Source of the DNA: Piezodorus guildinii | Lineage: Eukaryota; Arthropoda; Insecta; Hemiptera; Pentatomidae | DNA length: 64,000 bases | Reading direction: 5' to 3' | Assembly: GCA_023052935.1 (NCBI GenBank) | Contig: CM041292.1 | Coordinates: 85,265,169-85,329,168 of the forward strand | Shown here: positions 1 through 10,439 of the stretch, in pieces | Position numbering within the stretch: position 1 is the stretch's first letter | How the letters are laid out: each line of letters starts with the position of its first letter | Position numbers and translations under genes: made by a program | Notes under the pieces: generated by a model | What the model was told of the DNA's origin: nothing | The model's input: the letters and a program-made list of their open reading frames with translations, nothing else | Databases searched by the model: none

Positions 1-325
1 ATAAATGAATTGGTAATTGAGTTTAAATATAAAAGAAACAAAAAATAAAATAAAAACTAGTAACATTATTCTGGTACTTAGTTTTCTAAGAATAACATTA
101 GCTTTGAAATAATAAAGGATCTATTTCTGGCCTTGGCCTTTAACTTCATTAACTCTTGAGTTAATGAAAGTTAAACTAATTAAATATTAATAAAAATAAT
201 ATAATACAATAATAAGAAATGAATTCTTCTAGTGACAATATAACAATTTAAAAAAATACTACAACGATTGAACCAAAGGATTTTTTTAGATGAAAACTTT
301 GCGATAATATAAATAACTATTATTA

Positions 326-484
326 TTAACTCGGCACTACACTCCGGGCCTCCGCCAGCAACGTCCGTCAGTCGTCTCGATTTTGTGCTGCTACCATCCA
401 GTCGCGCACCCCCAGGATGCTCCGTGCATCAGCAGAAACACCGTCCTCCCATCTACATTTCGGCCTTCTTCGTCTTCTTGTTCC
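326..484 (-). mobile_element. RTE-like LINE ORF2 C-terminus, broken
   Basis: Read on the minus strand, this stretch encodes the last ~50 residues of a non-LTR retrotransposon ORF2. It starts with an Arg-rich run (TRRRRRPKC), then RWEDGVSADARSILGVR, then a DW and NRDD segment, and ends LLAEARSVVPS followed by TAA at 328-326. Spaced Trp residues, LGVR and a final EAR are typical of RTE-type ORF2 ends. The Trp codon expected after NRDD reads TGA, so the frame is closed. It is GC-rich compared with its flanks. Upstream ORF2 is missing, so this is a 5'-truncated dead copy. Confidence 0.7.
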
Positions 485-606
485 TTAGAGATGGTCTTTG
501 AGGAGTTTTCTGGGCAATTCCTCATAGCTACTAAAAAAAAACAATAAAAAAAAAGCATTGAATACAATCAAACTAAAATTATTTCATTGTCTGGCAGCGT
601 CATTTT

Positions 607-790
607 GGGATGCTAGAAGGTGCTGGAAAAGAAGGTATTTGAAAGTAAAGAGAGAGAGAGAGAGGGGGTGGGAGGGAGGGAGGGAGCATGAAGAATGTTT
701 GATGGGAAGGAATTCCATAAACTAGTAGAACGGGCCAAAAAGGAGCATTCGTATTTTCTGTTCTGTGTGAAGGGGTATAGAATAGAATAG
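607..790 (-). mobile_element. CR1/L2-like LINE ORF2 C-terminus, copy 1
   Basis: The minus strand reads KYECSFLARSTSLWNSFPSN, which carries the LWNSLP-type motif near the end of CR1/L2-like and related LINE ORF2 proteins. After it the coding sequence dissolves into a GA/GGGA-rich low-complexity run (645-687). The same segment recurs in the same orientation at 928-1096, so the two form a diverged direct repeat about 320 bp apart. The clade assignment is from the motif only. Confidence 0.6.
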
Positions 791-927
791 AAAGTGATTT
801 TTATTCTCGGTATTATTATTTGTACACTTAATAATACAAAACATGTCTGACCAACAGACAATATGAACATAATTAACTAATATTTACAAATATACACAAA
901 ATAAAAAATAATTAAAATAAAAAACAT

Positions 928-1096
928 TTGGAATGCTAAAAGGTACTGGAAGAGAAGGTGTTTTAATGTGGAGATGGAGAAAGCTTGACGGATGTTTGTT
1001 GGGAGGGAATTCCAGAAACTAGTCGAACAGGCCAGAAAGCAGCATGCGTATTTTTTTGTTCTGTGGGAAAAGTTGGATAAACGGGATCTCGTCTGT
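928..1096 (-). mobile_element. CR1/L2-like LINE ORF2 C-terminus, copy 2
   Basis: The minus strand reads R-S-R-L-S-N-F-S-H-R-T then KKYACCFLACSTSFWNSLPT and a tail (NIRQAFSISTLKHLLF) typical of a LINE ORF2 C-terminus. It is less decayed than copy 1 and open throughout. The 800-927 spacer contains no recognisable coding sequence and may be a shared 3' UTR. Confidence 0.65.
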
Positions 1097-1479
1097 GGAA
1101 GATGAATTAAGGGTTTGAACCATAGAAGATTGTTTATTTTGCAGTATAAATTGCAATTTATATACAGTATACATTCTTTCTTTCTTTTTTTTTTCCGTAT
1201 TGGCTCTAGATAAGGATATCAGAAATAAAATTTTAAAATAAACATTTATAATATTTAAGTCACTTAGAATCCCAATCTAGATTATTTGTACAATAATGAA
1301 TCTTTGAATGGACGTCAGATAGAAAAAATATTGTTAGTTTATCTCTTCTTAACTAATTGAACTTGAGACACAGCTGTAGGGTTTGTTGGTAGTCACAATC
1401 TGAGCCGTGGTATTTGAAAGGGTGCAAGTAAAAAAGGAAAAAGGAAATCGATGAATCCATTTGTATTGCTTTGATAAGA
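1097..1479. other. AT-rich, nothing recognised
   Basis: AT-rich sequence with a T-rich run near 1180-1195. I see no coding, repeat or RNA signature here. Confidence 0.6.
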
Positions 1480-1870
1480 ATGCTGGCACAACAGAGGGCA
1501 CATTTAGGTTATTTATTCTATTAATGCAGCGGTCCCCGGCGGACGCAGATGACACTGCTAGCCAAACAGCCCCGGAGGAAGTCCAGACCAATTGACAAGC
1601 GGTGATGATATTTACATAAGGAGATTGTCCGATCGTGGTTAATGTGATCTCAAGTGGTGCCGCTGATACGCCAAGGGAGGATTATGCTCGAATATTGAAT
1701 ACATCGGGGGAGATAGCATCACCCCTTGCACAAACCCTGCCGTCGTCGATAAGGCAATGTCTTTATTCTTCGCCGTAATCATTCAATTAGGATCTAGCCG
1801 CTCGCCCGATGGTCGTCCCACAGTGCTTTATCGCACGCCTGTCTGCTAAATTATTGTTTCATAGGCTGTT
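1480..1870. other. GC-balanced island, candidate conserved noncoding
   Basis: Composition shifts from the AT-rich background to near-balanced. Short open frames on both strands match no protein I know. Landmarks are a GC-rich block at 1530-1580 and an ATTAGGATCTAGC stretch near 1785. No tandem structure and no similarity to the other repeats in the window, so it looks single-copy. Regulatory function is inference only. Confidence 0.4.
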
Positions 1871-2329
1871 ACAGTTTTAACCATCAGTGAGTAATCATTA
1901 AGCAATTCATTTATCATTTAATTTACATTTTTGTCAGGCTAAGACTTAGTCTAAAATACCTTATATGCTATTGTATTAAATGTTTTTAATCATTTAGTTT
2001 GAGGATATGTAAACGATTTTCCGTTCCCGAAGCATAACTGATTTTTCTTTTTATGTACACGCTTTAGTGGAATTTGATTGATGTTTCACAACTTATCATG
2101 AGTAATTTTATGATTACGTGTCTTAATCTTCTTGGAAAAGTTAAGAAAACAAAACTTTCTATAGAAAAATATCCGTCAGTCGTTAGTAAAATTAAGGTAC
2201 GTGTATATTTTAACCGTAGCACACCCATGATTTAGAAAAGAAGTAAATTGTTTTCTTCTCCAAATATATCTCTGTTTAATTAAAATACTTCTAAAATTAA
2301 TATCTAAATACCTAAATAGTAGCTAAAAT
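1871..2329. other. AT-rich, nothing recognised
   Basis: AT-rich spacer before repeat R. No coding or structural signal seen. Confidence 0.5.
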
Positions 2330-3112
2330 ACATCGTCAACCATTTTAGCTTATTATTTTTAATAATGAACCTTTGTAATCTACCAAAAATACCAGAAGAC
2401 TTATTTTCTTGAAATTCGCCACAAAAATAGTAGGGCATTCAACGATGATCCTAACACTTAGACGTTGATATCAGCTGGATATTAACTTAATAAACTCCGT
2501 TATTTTTGAAGATAGCGAAAAAAAAAAATTGAGTTTATCAATCATAAAACCGCGTATAATCATTATAAATAAAAGAAAAGAAAGAAATTGAAATTTTATC
2601 CATTAATATGCCGCCCATAACTTATTTATTTTTGAAGATAGGGAAAATGTAGACTGCGATAATAATAATTAAAAAAAAAAAAGAAGATCTATGATTATAA
2701 TAGATGTAATGTCACTAAATAGCAGTTATTTTTGAAGATGGAAAAAAATCGAAAACACTTTTGAGATAAAGAAAACGCGATGAACAAAGAGAAAAAGAAG
2801 AAAATCCATATAAATCTGAAACGGCTAAACCACAACTTTTAGGACATGTTACTCCCTGATAACTATTATTGATTATTGATTATTAATGATGATAGAGATA
2901 GGTTATTAGTGTTCTGGAATCAGGAATATGTGTTTCAGTGTTATTTCATAGAGAATTAAAATTCCTAGGAAATGAAAAAATAATCATTGAAATTGGCTAA
3001 GAACTATCAGAGATAGAGCGTTTTAAAATTAGCAGTTAGATGAGGAAGATGGTTGGGGGTGCGGTCATAAATTAGAAACACACATTTAAAATAAGTGTTA
3101 TTTTAATTATGT

Positions 3113-3151
3113 GCCGACGTTTCGGCTTACAATGTGGGCCTTCATCAGGGC
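3113..3151 (-). ncRNA. Hammerhead ribozyme-like motif (left arm)
   Basis: Minus-strand core CTGATGA, then a stem II of 3-4 bp (GGCC/AGCC, one pair mismatched), GAAAC and GTC. The flanking GCC and GGC can close stem I. Stem III would be almost absent, so cleavage would need a dimeric arrangement, as proposed for Penelope-type hammerheads. Confidence 0.6.
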
Positions 3152-3785
3152 TAAAAGAAACAAGATAACAACCAATGTAATTATAGACTTAATAATGCGT
3201 TAGGTATATAATAATAATATGACAGTAATAAATTATGGGAACATAAATAAAATTAAATGTAAAATGATAATAAGATGACAATTATAAAGTATGGAAATAA
3301 GGCGACAGTTATAAAGTATGGAAATAAACAAAATTAAGATGATAGTTATAAAGTATGGAAGTAAACATAATTGAGATGATAATATTGTAATGAGAATATA
3401 TAAAGAGAGACTAAGCAAATGAAAAATATGTGAACAATTAAAATTTTAAACATTAACAATTTTGAAGTGATTTAAAATTTTAATTGTTCACATATTTTTC
3501 CTTTGTCATTTTTTTCATTTGCTTAGTCTCTCTTTATATATTCTCATTACAATATTATCATCTCAATTATGTTTACTTCCATACTTTATAACTATCATCT
3601 TAATTTTGTTTATTTCCATACTTTATAACTGTCACCTTATTTCCATACTTTATAATTGTCATCTTATTATCATTTTACATTTAATTTTATTTATGTTCCC
3701 ATAATTTATTACTGTCATATTATTATTATATACCTAACGCATTATTAAGTCTATAATTACATTGGTTGTTATCTTGTTTCTTTTA

Positions 3786-3824
3786 GCCCTGATGAAGGCC
3801 CACATTGTAGGCCGAAACGTCGGC
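3786..3824 (+). ncRNA. Hammerhead ribozyme-like motif (right arm)
   Basis: CTGATGA at 3789-3795. Stem II is GGCC (3797-3800) paired with GGCC (3810-3813). GAAAC is at 3814-3818 and the putative cleavage triplet GTC at 3819-3821. GCC (3786-3788) pairs with GGC (3822-3824) to start stem I. This is the most intact of the hammerhead-like motifs in the window. Confidence 0.7.
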
Positions 3825-4170
3825 ACATAATTAAAATAACACTTATTTTAAATGTGTGTTTCTAATTTATGACCGCACCCCCAACCATCTTCCTCATCTA
3901 ATTTCCCAACGGTCAACAAAACTCCATCATTAAAATTAGCAGTGGTGATATGCCATTTTCCTTTGAATTATTTATTACTTTTCATATCACTAAATTGCCT
4001 ATCTACAGCTTTATGTTATACCATAATATTGTTATCTGGAAATAATAAACCATTGTGTAATGATCAGCGTTTTTTACTTAATATAGGTTAAACCTTCTCA
4101 TTTTTCCGAAAGAAAATTCAACTACCTAAATAACTTTAAAAAAAAAAAAATCTTTAAATCACAGAAAATT

Positions 4171-5689
4171 GGGATACTTCAGTTTTTAACGACTACATAG
4201 AAGTACATTCGGTCTTCAGCATCTAACATATGGATATCTACTTACATCTGTATAGGCAAATAAACAAAAAGTAAATATTACAGTAATGGAAACAGAGATT
4301 ATGAAGCAACTAACTACAATGTAAAGCTTTAATATTTCTATTTAAAGTTTACTAACAACCATTCATTTTGTTAACTATATATGAAAGTAATATCGGTCCC
4401 TTAGGACTACTAAAACAACATACCCCTAGTTAGTTGTTGAGTTTTGCTTTAAATCAATTTGTGTTTCATTTGGAACATTAACTGAATGTTTTGAAAAACG
4501 TATTTATTAATTTTAATAAACAAGAAATAAAGGTATTAAATTGATATTCTCAATTGCAGTTCATATTGATTATTTGGTTGGGTAGAATAGCAAGACCGGA
4601 AATTAGGTGAGCAAGATCTATTTCTCAAGTTTTTTTTCTTTAGTTTTGTAGGGTTTAATCAGGGTGATGGCTTTGCACCATTGTTCTTGTCGCTATATTG
4701 ACCTCTTTCAGAAAATTCCTTGAAGCACGGAATTACGTGGACGTGAGGAACCATTTTGTAATTAGGGCTAAAAGCATTCTGATTGGAGAGATATATCACT
4801 CGAATGACTGTTTTAACTACTTTGATAATATTATGTGATTTAATGTCAATGCTCGATGTCGAACTTCTGGTGTTTTTGACGTAATATTTTGGACTGATTT
4901 GGATGTATCTTAGTTTGGTTGTAATTAATAAATTTAAAAAATAAAAACTTATATTCTGAACTCAAGATAGAAAAATATCAAAAGTTTTTTTTTTTTTTTA
5001 TAATTATGTCTATATGGAAGATAACAGATGCTATACTATGGTTATTTATCTGAATGGAAACAGAATATACACAATTTTAATTTGAATTAGAATTTAGATA
5101 ATTGAAAGAATAGAAAATAATAAAGAAAAACCAAGTAAAAATGATTTTGGTTAATTTTCAATAATGTATGTTTCTAATGGTCAAAGAAAAATGGAGATAA
5201 AGAGTTTTGAACTTCATTTTCGAAAAGTCGATATTTCCTATTTTCCTTTCTTTTTAAGTTCTTTAATTAATTATTTGACTTTTATATATATAAGAGAATT
5301 GCCTACACAGCTACATAAGTGAAATACCATAATAAAACTATTCGGAGATTATTAACCATTGTGTAATAATTTGCAGATTTTTTTTTTGCTCTTTTTAATC
5401 TCAATTTTACATTACATATTTATCAGTTTCAAAAGTACAAGTTCTGTTATATCAGCCGTCGCTCCCCGAAGCCTTCCTTTGGCTTTTGCAACCTCTAAAA
5501 TTAGGGGCTCAAAAATAATTAGAAAAATCTCTGTCCGACGAGATCTCGGCCTAACAATCTTCTTGCATGGTCGTCGGCTTAGTAAGGATACATATCTTAC
5601 TAATTTCTCAACTCAAGACCCTTCATAGTTTGTAATAGTAATTTCGGGTATTATTATATTAATGAAAACAGACATAGGAGAAGTGTTGA
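4171..5689. other. AT-rich spacer with R fragment and small GC block
   Basis: Mostly AT-rich without features. A short piece of repeat R is present at about 5290-5400 (ACCATTGTGTAATAATTTGC, matching 4035-4060). A GC-richer block at 5455-5600 is open in one frame but matches no known protein. Confidence 0.45.
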
Positions 5690-7080
5690 TTCATTTTACT
5701 TTCACTTATTATATAGAGTAAGGAAAAGAATTGCGATCGTATAAATTTTCGAATTCCAATTTTCAACGGAAATACACGTTTTAGGGTCCCCTGAGTCCAA
5801 ATAACCAAGTCTCGCAAAAAGGTCTGTGTGTGGTAATTTCCGGGTGGAAACGGTAAGTCCTATGAAACTTAAATTTCATATTTAAGGCAAATATACACCC
5901 GAGACGTTACAAAACCTTTACCACCTTTTTTCGAATTTCTGGAAAACGGTTCCGACGATTTTGATTAAACTCGCTATATCGATGTAAATAGTAATAGGCT
6001 TAAACGTCATGTAGGTTTCATTCTGATTAAAATAGTCTGACAGTGCTTAAATGCCGATATTTTTTATTTTCTTTTTTTATAGTACCTTTAATTTTGTAGA
6101 TTCTATAAAAATGACCAAATTATCTTGTTAGCATTGATAAATAAGTAATGTGTAAGTTGTGCGAATTTAAAAAACAACTAGAGGAGAAAACTGAAAAACA
6201 ATTTTAATGCAATATTGTGTTTTTGAATATAAGAGCACTAATATACATGTATGATATACCGTTGGAAAGCTAAAGATTTTAGAAAAAAATATTATCACAC
6301 ACAAGAGCTTTTAAAAGTTAATAAAGAGTGATGAAAAGCAGATAAAACTGATTATTTCATATTTTACTGGCTCAGACCAGTGATGCGGCTGAGATAGAGG
6401 CGCTGGGATCTCTTGGATTCCGCTTTTTCCTCCATAAGTGAAGGGAAAAGCGCTTGCTGGGGTCCCTTTAGCAATTGTATATATTGTATATAGTTATGAT
6501 TGTGTGTAAGATGTTTATTTATTTGCCAACTTTTTATTTATCTCAATAATAGGTTTTTGTTTTTTATTTATTATTATTATTTTATTGTATATATATGAAT
6601 TTACTTATGTTCTATTTTATGTAATTTGACCATTATAATTATTTTCTGTATATATAGTATGAATGTGGTCTCTTATCAATATTATTATTGTTCATTTTGT
6701 ATCAAATTGTAATATATCTCAATAAAAATGAAAAAAAAAAAAATAATAATTTCAGATTTTAATAAAACACATGTTTCTATATAAATTCAATTTAATTAAT
6801 TCTTTAATAGTTTCACGTATTTCTTTTTTTTTTTTTATCTCTAACTGTATTTGAAAATTCTTTCATTGATTTTAAAAATGGAGGAAAGTTAATGTCGTGT
6901 GTTGCCCGCACCTGATTTTTTATTTACGATTGTTTATAATTATATTCGTTTATCAGAAACTAAATACGACCAATTTTATTACGAACTTTATAGGCTTACT
7001 TATTTAAAGAGAGAGTAAATATTAAATATACCTGATAGAAATGAAATAGACTGCTAACTATTATAAATAAAACGACAGGA
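5690..7080 (+). repeat. Dispersed repeat Z, copy Z1 (interrupted)
   Basis: Shares long colinear sequence with copies at 20130, 30057, 41440 (reverse) and 49550 (reverse). Anchors in order: TTGCGATCG; TTTCAACGGAAATACACGTT; AAGGTCTGTGTG; a TCTATGAAACT-like segment; GATTTTGATTAAACTCGC; GTTTCATTCTGATTAAAATA; AGTCTGACAG..CTTAAATGC. A Jockey 3' UTR (6366-6745) is inserted. After it Z1 resumes with AAACACATGTTTCTAT and a GTTGCCCGCACC block shared with copy Z5. No coding potential found; class unknown. Confidence 0.7.
6366..6745 (+). mobile_element. Jockey-like LINE 3' UTR only
   Basis: Matches the 3' UTR of the Jockey-like copy at 45974-46400. Shared blocks are CAGTGATGCGGCTGAGA, GGCGCTGGGATC and a TGTAAATATTGTAT-like region, ending in AATTGTAATATATCTCAATA and an A-rich tail. 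It is a heavily 5'-truncated insertion containing no ORF2, nested inside repeat Z1. Z5 is uninterrupted at the equivalent place. Confidence 0.7.
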
Positions 7081-7593
7081 ATACTTCAAAAGAGAATAAG
7101 GTTTCATCAAAGCCTTGATGAAAATTTCCTGTTTAATCAGAGATACATTTAGTACTATCAGGGTGTTTTCATTTCTCGGATATTTTTATACTTGTTATTC
7201 CATTCAGTATTTCGGTTTTGGAAAGATAGATTTTCACAAGCTTTTTATTGGAAGTTTTCCAATATCTATTTGGACTCCCTTTCATCAAGGATTTTTTTTT
7301 TTTTTTTTTACATTTAAATAGCCTAGAATTAAAAAAAATATAATAAATAAAAAAAAAAGACACATTTACACTCCATGGTGCTTAAAAGGGAAAGGGTTGC
7401 GTTGGGTTTTTTTAAAATAGAAATATGATTATTCAATTTTCCTAAACTGCAGTTTAGCATTTACTTAACTCGAACAAAATGAACGATACCAAAAGCGTCA
7501 TTTCTATATTTTCCTGTAACATTTTTTCTATTAACATCCAATAAATGAATGTGAATTAAAATAAACTAAAACCTTTAATTGAAATTAAAAATG
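7081..7593. other. AT-rich, poly-T tract, nothing recognised
   Basis: AT-rich sequence with a T-run at about 7291-7309 and an A-rich run near 7350. No coding or repeat signature. Confidence 0.5.
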
Positions 7594-7603
7594 TGAAAAT
7601 GTG

Positions 7604-7912
7604 GCCTGAGCCGTGGACTGTATATACCATTTTTGCTGTATATACATGAAATGTTTGTGTATTTATTTTGTAAATAAAGTTGGAGGATAAGAAAAAAAAA
7701 AAAAAAAAAAAATATAAAATAATGTGAAACCACTTGGAAATTGAAAAACCACCACATGCAGTGGACTTAAGAATGCTAAACTTGAAATGCCTCAAAGGGA
7801 GCGTAAGTTGGGATAAGGCCAGTACTGTTGCACTAATTTGTTTTGCAACATTGTTTTCTTTGTTTTGGAGTTTTTTTTTAAACAATAAAGGAGATCAGAA
7901 AAAAAAAAAAAA
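7604..7912 (+). mobile_element. A-tailed retrocopy with 10 bp TSD
   Basis: The insert is flanked by a perfect 10 bp direct repeat, TGAAAATGTG (7594-7603 and 7913-7922), and ends in about 14 A residues. Two polyadenylation signals are present, each followed by an A-run: AATAAA at 7673 with a ~21 A run at 7691-7711, and AATAAA near 7884 with the terminal A-run. This is the signature of LINE-mediated retroposition of a polyadenylated RNA. The source transcript is not recognised. Short frames inside match nothing I know. Confidence 0.65.
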
Positions 7913-7922
7913 TGAAAATGTG

Positions 7923-8289
7923 ATTACTGCCCATTAAATATACCATCTATTTGATTAAATTATATTACAATGTATCACACTGTTTACGTCATTAGTGTTT
8001 TTATTTTTTTCTTATTCTACTTTTAATGAGTGGGGCATTGGGAGACCACATACCGCAACTTTAACGTCAATATTGTACGCAAGCTTAGTTTGATTTACTA
8101 ATTAAGTAACATTTCATTATTTTTAAATATCTATATGCTAACACTTTTCTAATTTATCAATGATTTTTTTATACTTTCCGAACTGTTTGTCTCAACTTAA
8201 GGATTCAACCAATGTTTTGTACATCGCTCAATAAATTAATGCTTTTGCATGCATTTTATTTCTGTGTCAATCATCTTTGATTATACGTT
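7923..8289. other. AT-rich, nothing recognised
   Basis: AT-rich spacer with no identifiable feature. Confidence 0.5.
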
Positions 8290-8603
8290 ATCATTGAATA
8301 ATTAGAAAAACAAAACAAAAAACTGTTTCTCTACAACCCATGAAAAATCTTGTTTCTTGGCTAACGAGGTGATCAGACCAAGATCACACTCCTCGCCCCC
8401 CCCCAACTTTTGGGTACCAATTTTATTGAGCTGGGTGTGTCCTACCACCAGTAGGGTGATTATATCCCCAGTGATTATATATATTATATGGGAGCGGTCC
8501 TCGGCCATAATAACATATAAAATAAATCATCCTGCTATATTCGGGATTCAAACTCGAGATTTAGACAACAGTTGACTAGATAGAGCTCTGTCCACTAGAC
8601 CGT
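8290..8603 (-). mobile_element. tRNA-derived SINE, family S1
   Basis: The minus strand begins with an A-box-like region (GTCTAGTGGACAGAGCTCTA) and a B-box-like GAGTTTGAATCCCG about 60 bp on, as in a tRNA-derived Pol III promoter. The body shares blocks with 61218-61540 and 63588-63870: a GGTACC region, CCTGATC..., and GGTTGTAGAG near the 3' end. Its 5' end abuts the hAT-like terminus at 8603. Confidence 0.6.
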
Positions 8604-8990
8604 TGCTTCTCAACTAGTGGTCCACACACCCCTGCGGGTCCGACACGAGGTCCAGGGGTCCGTGAGATGTCATTGGAAAATAATTGTACTTACTTTAACA
8701 TAAAATATTTGTGAAGTCTTGGCTTTTAATGAGTACCACATGCAAACATGTAACAAATGTAAACATCTACGTTATATGATTGCATGTATTTACTGACAAG
8801 GGCCTACCAACCTTAAAATTGGTCATTTGTTAAAATAATGAGCTTAAAGAGCAGATGTATCGCAGAAAATATAATGAACAATATTCTTTATGAGTATTCG
8901 AATAAATACCTTCATTTATAAATTTTTAATTGTAGATTATTTTTATTCACTTAAGCTCATTTTATGCTACTATAGATATCGGACAATATT
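8603..8990 (+). mobile_element. hAT-like non-autonomous element, copy C (partial)
   Basis: The left terminus reads GTTGCTTCTCAACTAGTGG followed by two GGGTCC-type blocks. It matches the reverse complement of the 47020-47077 terminus, where the sequence is GTTTCCCAACTAGTGG. The interior (AAAATTGGTCATTTG, AATGAGCTTAAAGAGCAGATG, ATTCGAATAAATACC) is shared with the copies at 15690, 46418 and 55495. Followed by an S2 SINE; the far terminus was not found. hAT assignment rests on the CAGTGGTTCTCAAC-style end. Confidence 0.6.
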
Positions 8991-9190
8991 AAAATAAAAG
9001 TCCTAAATTTTGTTTATCCAGGTTTTATTGATCTGAAAGGAGTACCTGACTTAGCACAGGCTCTGGACCACCATTTTACCTCTAAGGGATGGCAAAACGG
9101 AGGATCTTTCTAGATTCCCCAATTCAAGGATTTTTCATTCCTTAAAAAATTCTTGGACCATCTGGCAGGTTTAAGAGTATATAGCTGGTT
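8990..9190 (-). mobile_element. SINE-like insert, family S2, inside hAT-like copy
   Basis: The minus strand carries a CTGGCAG..GG segment, a CCCT..GAGG..AAATGG block and GAGCCTGTGCTAAGTCAGG. The same blocks occur at 15830-15985 (-), 31130-31300 (+) and 55728-55930 (+). The hAT-like copy at 46418-47077 lacks this segment. Confidence 0.5.
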
Positions 9191-9799
9191 AGATGTAAAA
9201 GTAAAAACTCGAGAAATTTCTATCATCCAGTTCTAACAAGAGTATTGATTTTAGTATGTCAATTCAGTTCACCAACAACAAATCGAGCCAAGACTACACA
9301 ATGCCTTAGACCCCTGAGCTGTAACGAAGCTGGATACAGACAACCCGAAGAAACTAAGAGAGCAGAGGAGAGAAAGAGTAGAGATAAGAGAATTAGGAGA
9401 GCTATCGGGAGACACAGCCCGGATAGGGGAAGGGATTGGGAAAGAGAGTCCCATTGTCCCGTCCGGCTGCTCTAGCACTGATAGCACTACTCGATAATCT
9501 TCTCTCCGCCATATTTACATCCTCAGGTTGGCTGCGCCCATGTCAACTTGTTTCCGTATCTTCGATGTATGTCCTTTTCCAACCGTAAGTACTCCGAATA
9601 TGACAAATGCTCTGTAAACTAACAAGGGATATTGAGACAGTTTTTCACGAGACAATCTAAAAAAAGGGTAAGTAGGTGATTTCAAACTATAAGAATTGAA
9701 AAGTATTAAGGTAGGGAAAATTAGTTTTCAAAATTGGCCAGATTTTGGAAAATGGACCTTACGTTTGCTTCCTAATATCCCACGAAGTTTGTTTATTTG
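9191..9799. other. Mixed-composition spacer
   Basis: A GC-balanced block at 9245-9480 is open in two frames but shows no protein motif. The remainder is AT-rich. Nothing recognised. Confidence 0.4.
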
Positions 9800-9960
9800 T
9801 TTTGGGGGAAGGAGTAGCCGAGTGGGTTTGCGCGAGTTGCTGTGAACGCTTTTTAACCAGCAACTATGTGATCTGAAACTTGAGATAAAAATAATTACGA
9901 GTTTGCGACTCGGTGCTAGGGGGAGGAAGATACTTTAATCCCCCGCCCCCTCCTTTTAGC
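9800..9960 (+). other. tRNA-like segment, possible SINE head
   Basis: GTAGCCGAGTGGGTTTGCGC resembles a tRNA A-box and D-arm. A weaker B-box-like stretch, GAGTTTGCGACTCGG, follows about 90 bp later. The spacing is too long for a functional tRNA without an intron and I could not fold an acceptor stem, so it is more likely a tRNA-derived relic. Confidence 0.35.
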
Positions 9961-10013
9961 TTGAGAAACCCCCGTGAATCTTTTAAAGGCGAGGCAAAGG
10001 TTAACTATATATG

Positions 10014-10018
<5 letters not shown>

Positions 10019-10071
<53 letters not shown>
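10019..10071. repeat. (TA)n microsatellite
   Basis: About 26 uninterrupted TA units followed by a short ACAC-containing tail. Confidence 0.95.
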
Positions 10072-10082
<11 letters not shown>

Positions 10083-10439
10083 TACTTCTTTTTATATTTC
10101 ATTTATGTGAATAGTTGTTCTTTTTGCATATTCCACTTTGCTGTTGATTACTTTATGAATAAATGGACTTAAGCAATACATTTTTTATGAAAATCGACTT
10201 TTCGACTGAAGCGGAATTGGAATTTTATCAAATAGAAAGATAAAGAAAATTATAATTAAAATAAATAAATAGATTACATGTAAACTAAGTGCAAAGTTCT
10301 AATACTGTAATATTATATTTTGATTATTCGTTATCTGCTTGATTTCGGGCACTTCAAACTTACTAGATGTTTTAAACTTCGAACTAACAGCAAAATTTAA
10401 TTTAATATTCTTGAATTTAACTGTGAATCCTGTGTTGTG
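10072..10439. other. AT-rich, nothing recognised
   Basis: AT-rich spacer with no coding or repeat signal. Confidence 0.5.

Larger units (their letters stand above)
3037..3929. mobile_element. Penelope-like element end, palindromic insertion
   Basis: A near-perfect inverted repeat: the left arm 3037-3450 and right arm 3471-3901 pair around a 20 bp loop (3451-3470). The right arm continues 28 bp further to 3929. The differences I noticed are few: single substitutions and a 16 bp insertion near 3499. A 14 bp direct repeat, TTAAAATTAGCAGT, flanks the unit (3023-3036 and 3930-3943), so the palindrome looks inserted as one event into repeat R. Each arm carries a hammerhead-ribozyme core and a ~30 bp minisatellite (TTTCCATACTTTATAACT units). 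Identical short open frames on opposite strands are a by-product of the palindrome. Hammerhead motifs are known from Penelope-like elements; no reverse transcriptase is present here. Confidence 0.7.
2330..4170 (+). repeat. Dispersed repeat R, copy R1 (interrupted)
   Basis: This copy matches the reverse complement of 17700-18900. The clearest anchor is the segment around CAGCTGATATCAACGTCTAAG, in the + direction at 18507-18530 and reversed at 2453-2475. Internal subrepeats with the landmark TTATTTTTGAAGAT recur at about 2497, 2626 and 2722. The copy is split by the palindromic insertion at 3037-3929 and resumes with GTGGTGATATGCC. The R2 copy has no insertion at this point. The class of R is unknown; no protein is recognisable. 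Confidence 0.65.

Noticed and set aside
1537..1595. ADADDTA on the plus strand, resembling the RT FADD motif.
   Set aside because: No neighbouring RT motifs in any frame; the flanks are GC-rich unique sequence.
3233..3704. Two nearly identical 61-codon frames on opposite strands rich in Leu, Ile and Tyr.
   Set aside because: They are mirror images created by the palindrome and a minisatellite; composition is that of AT-rich repeats, not a membrane protein.
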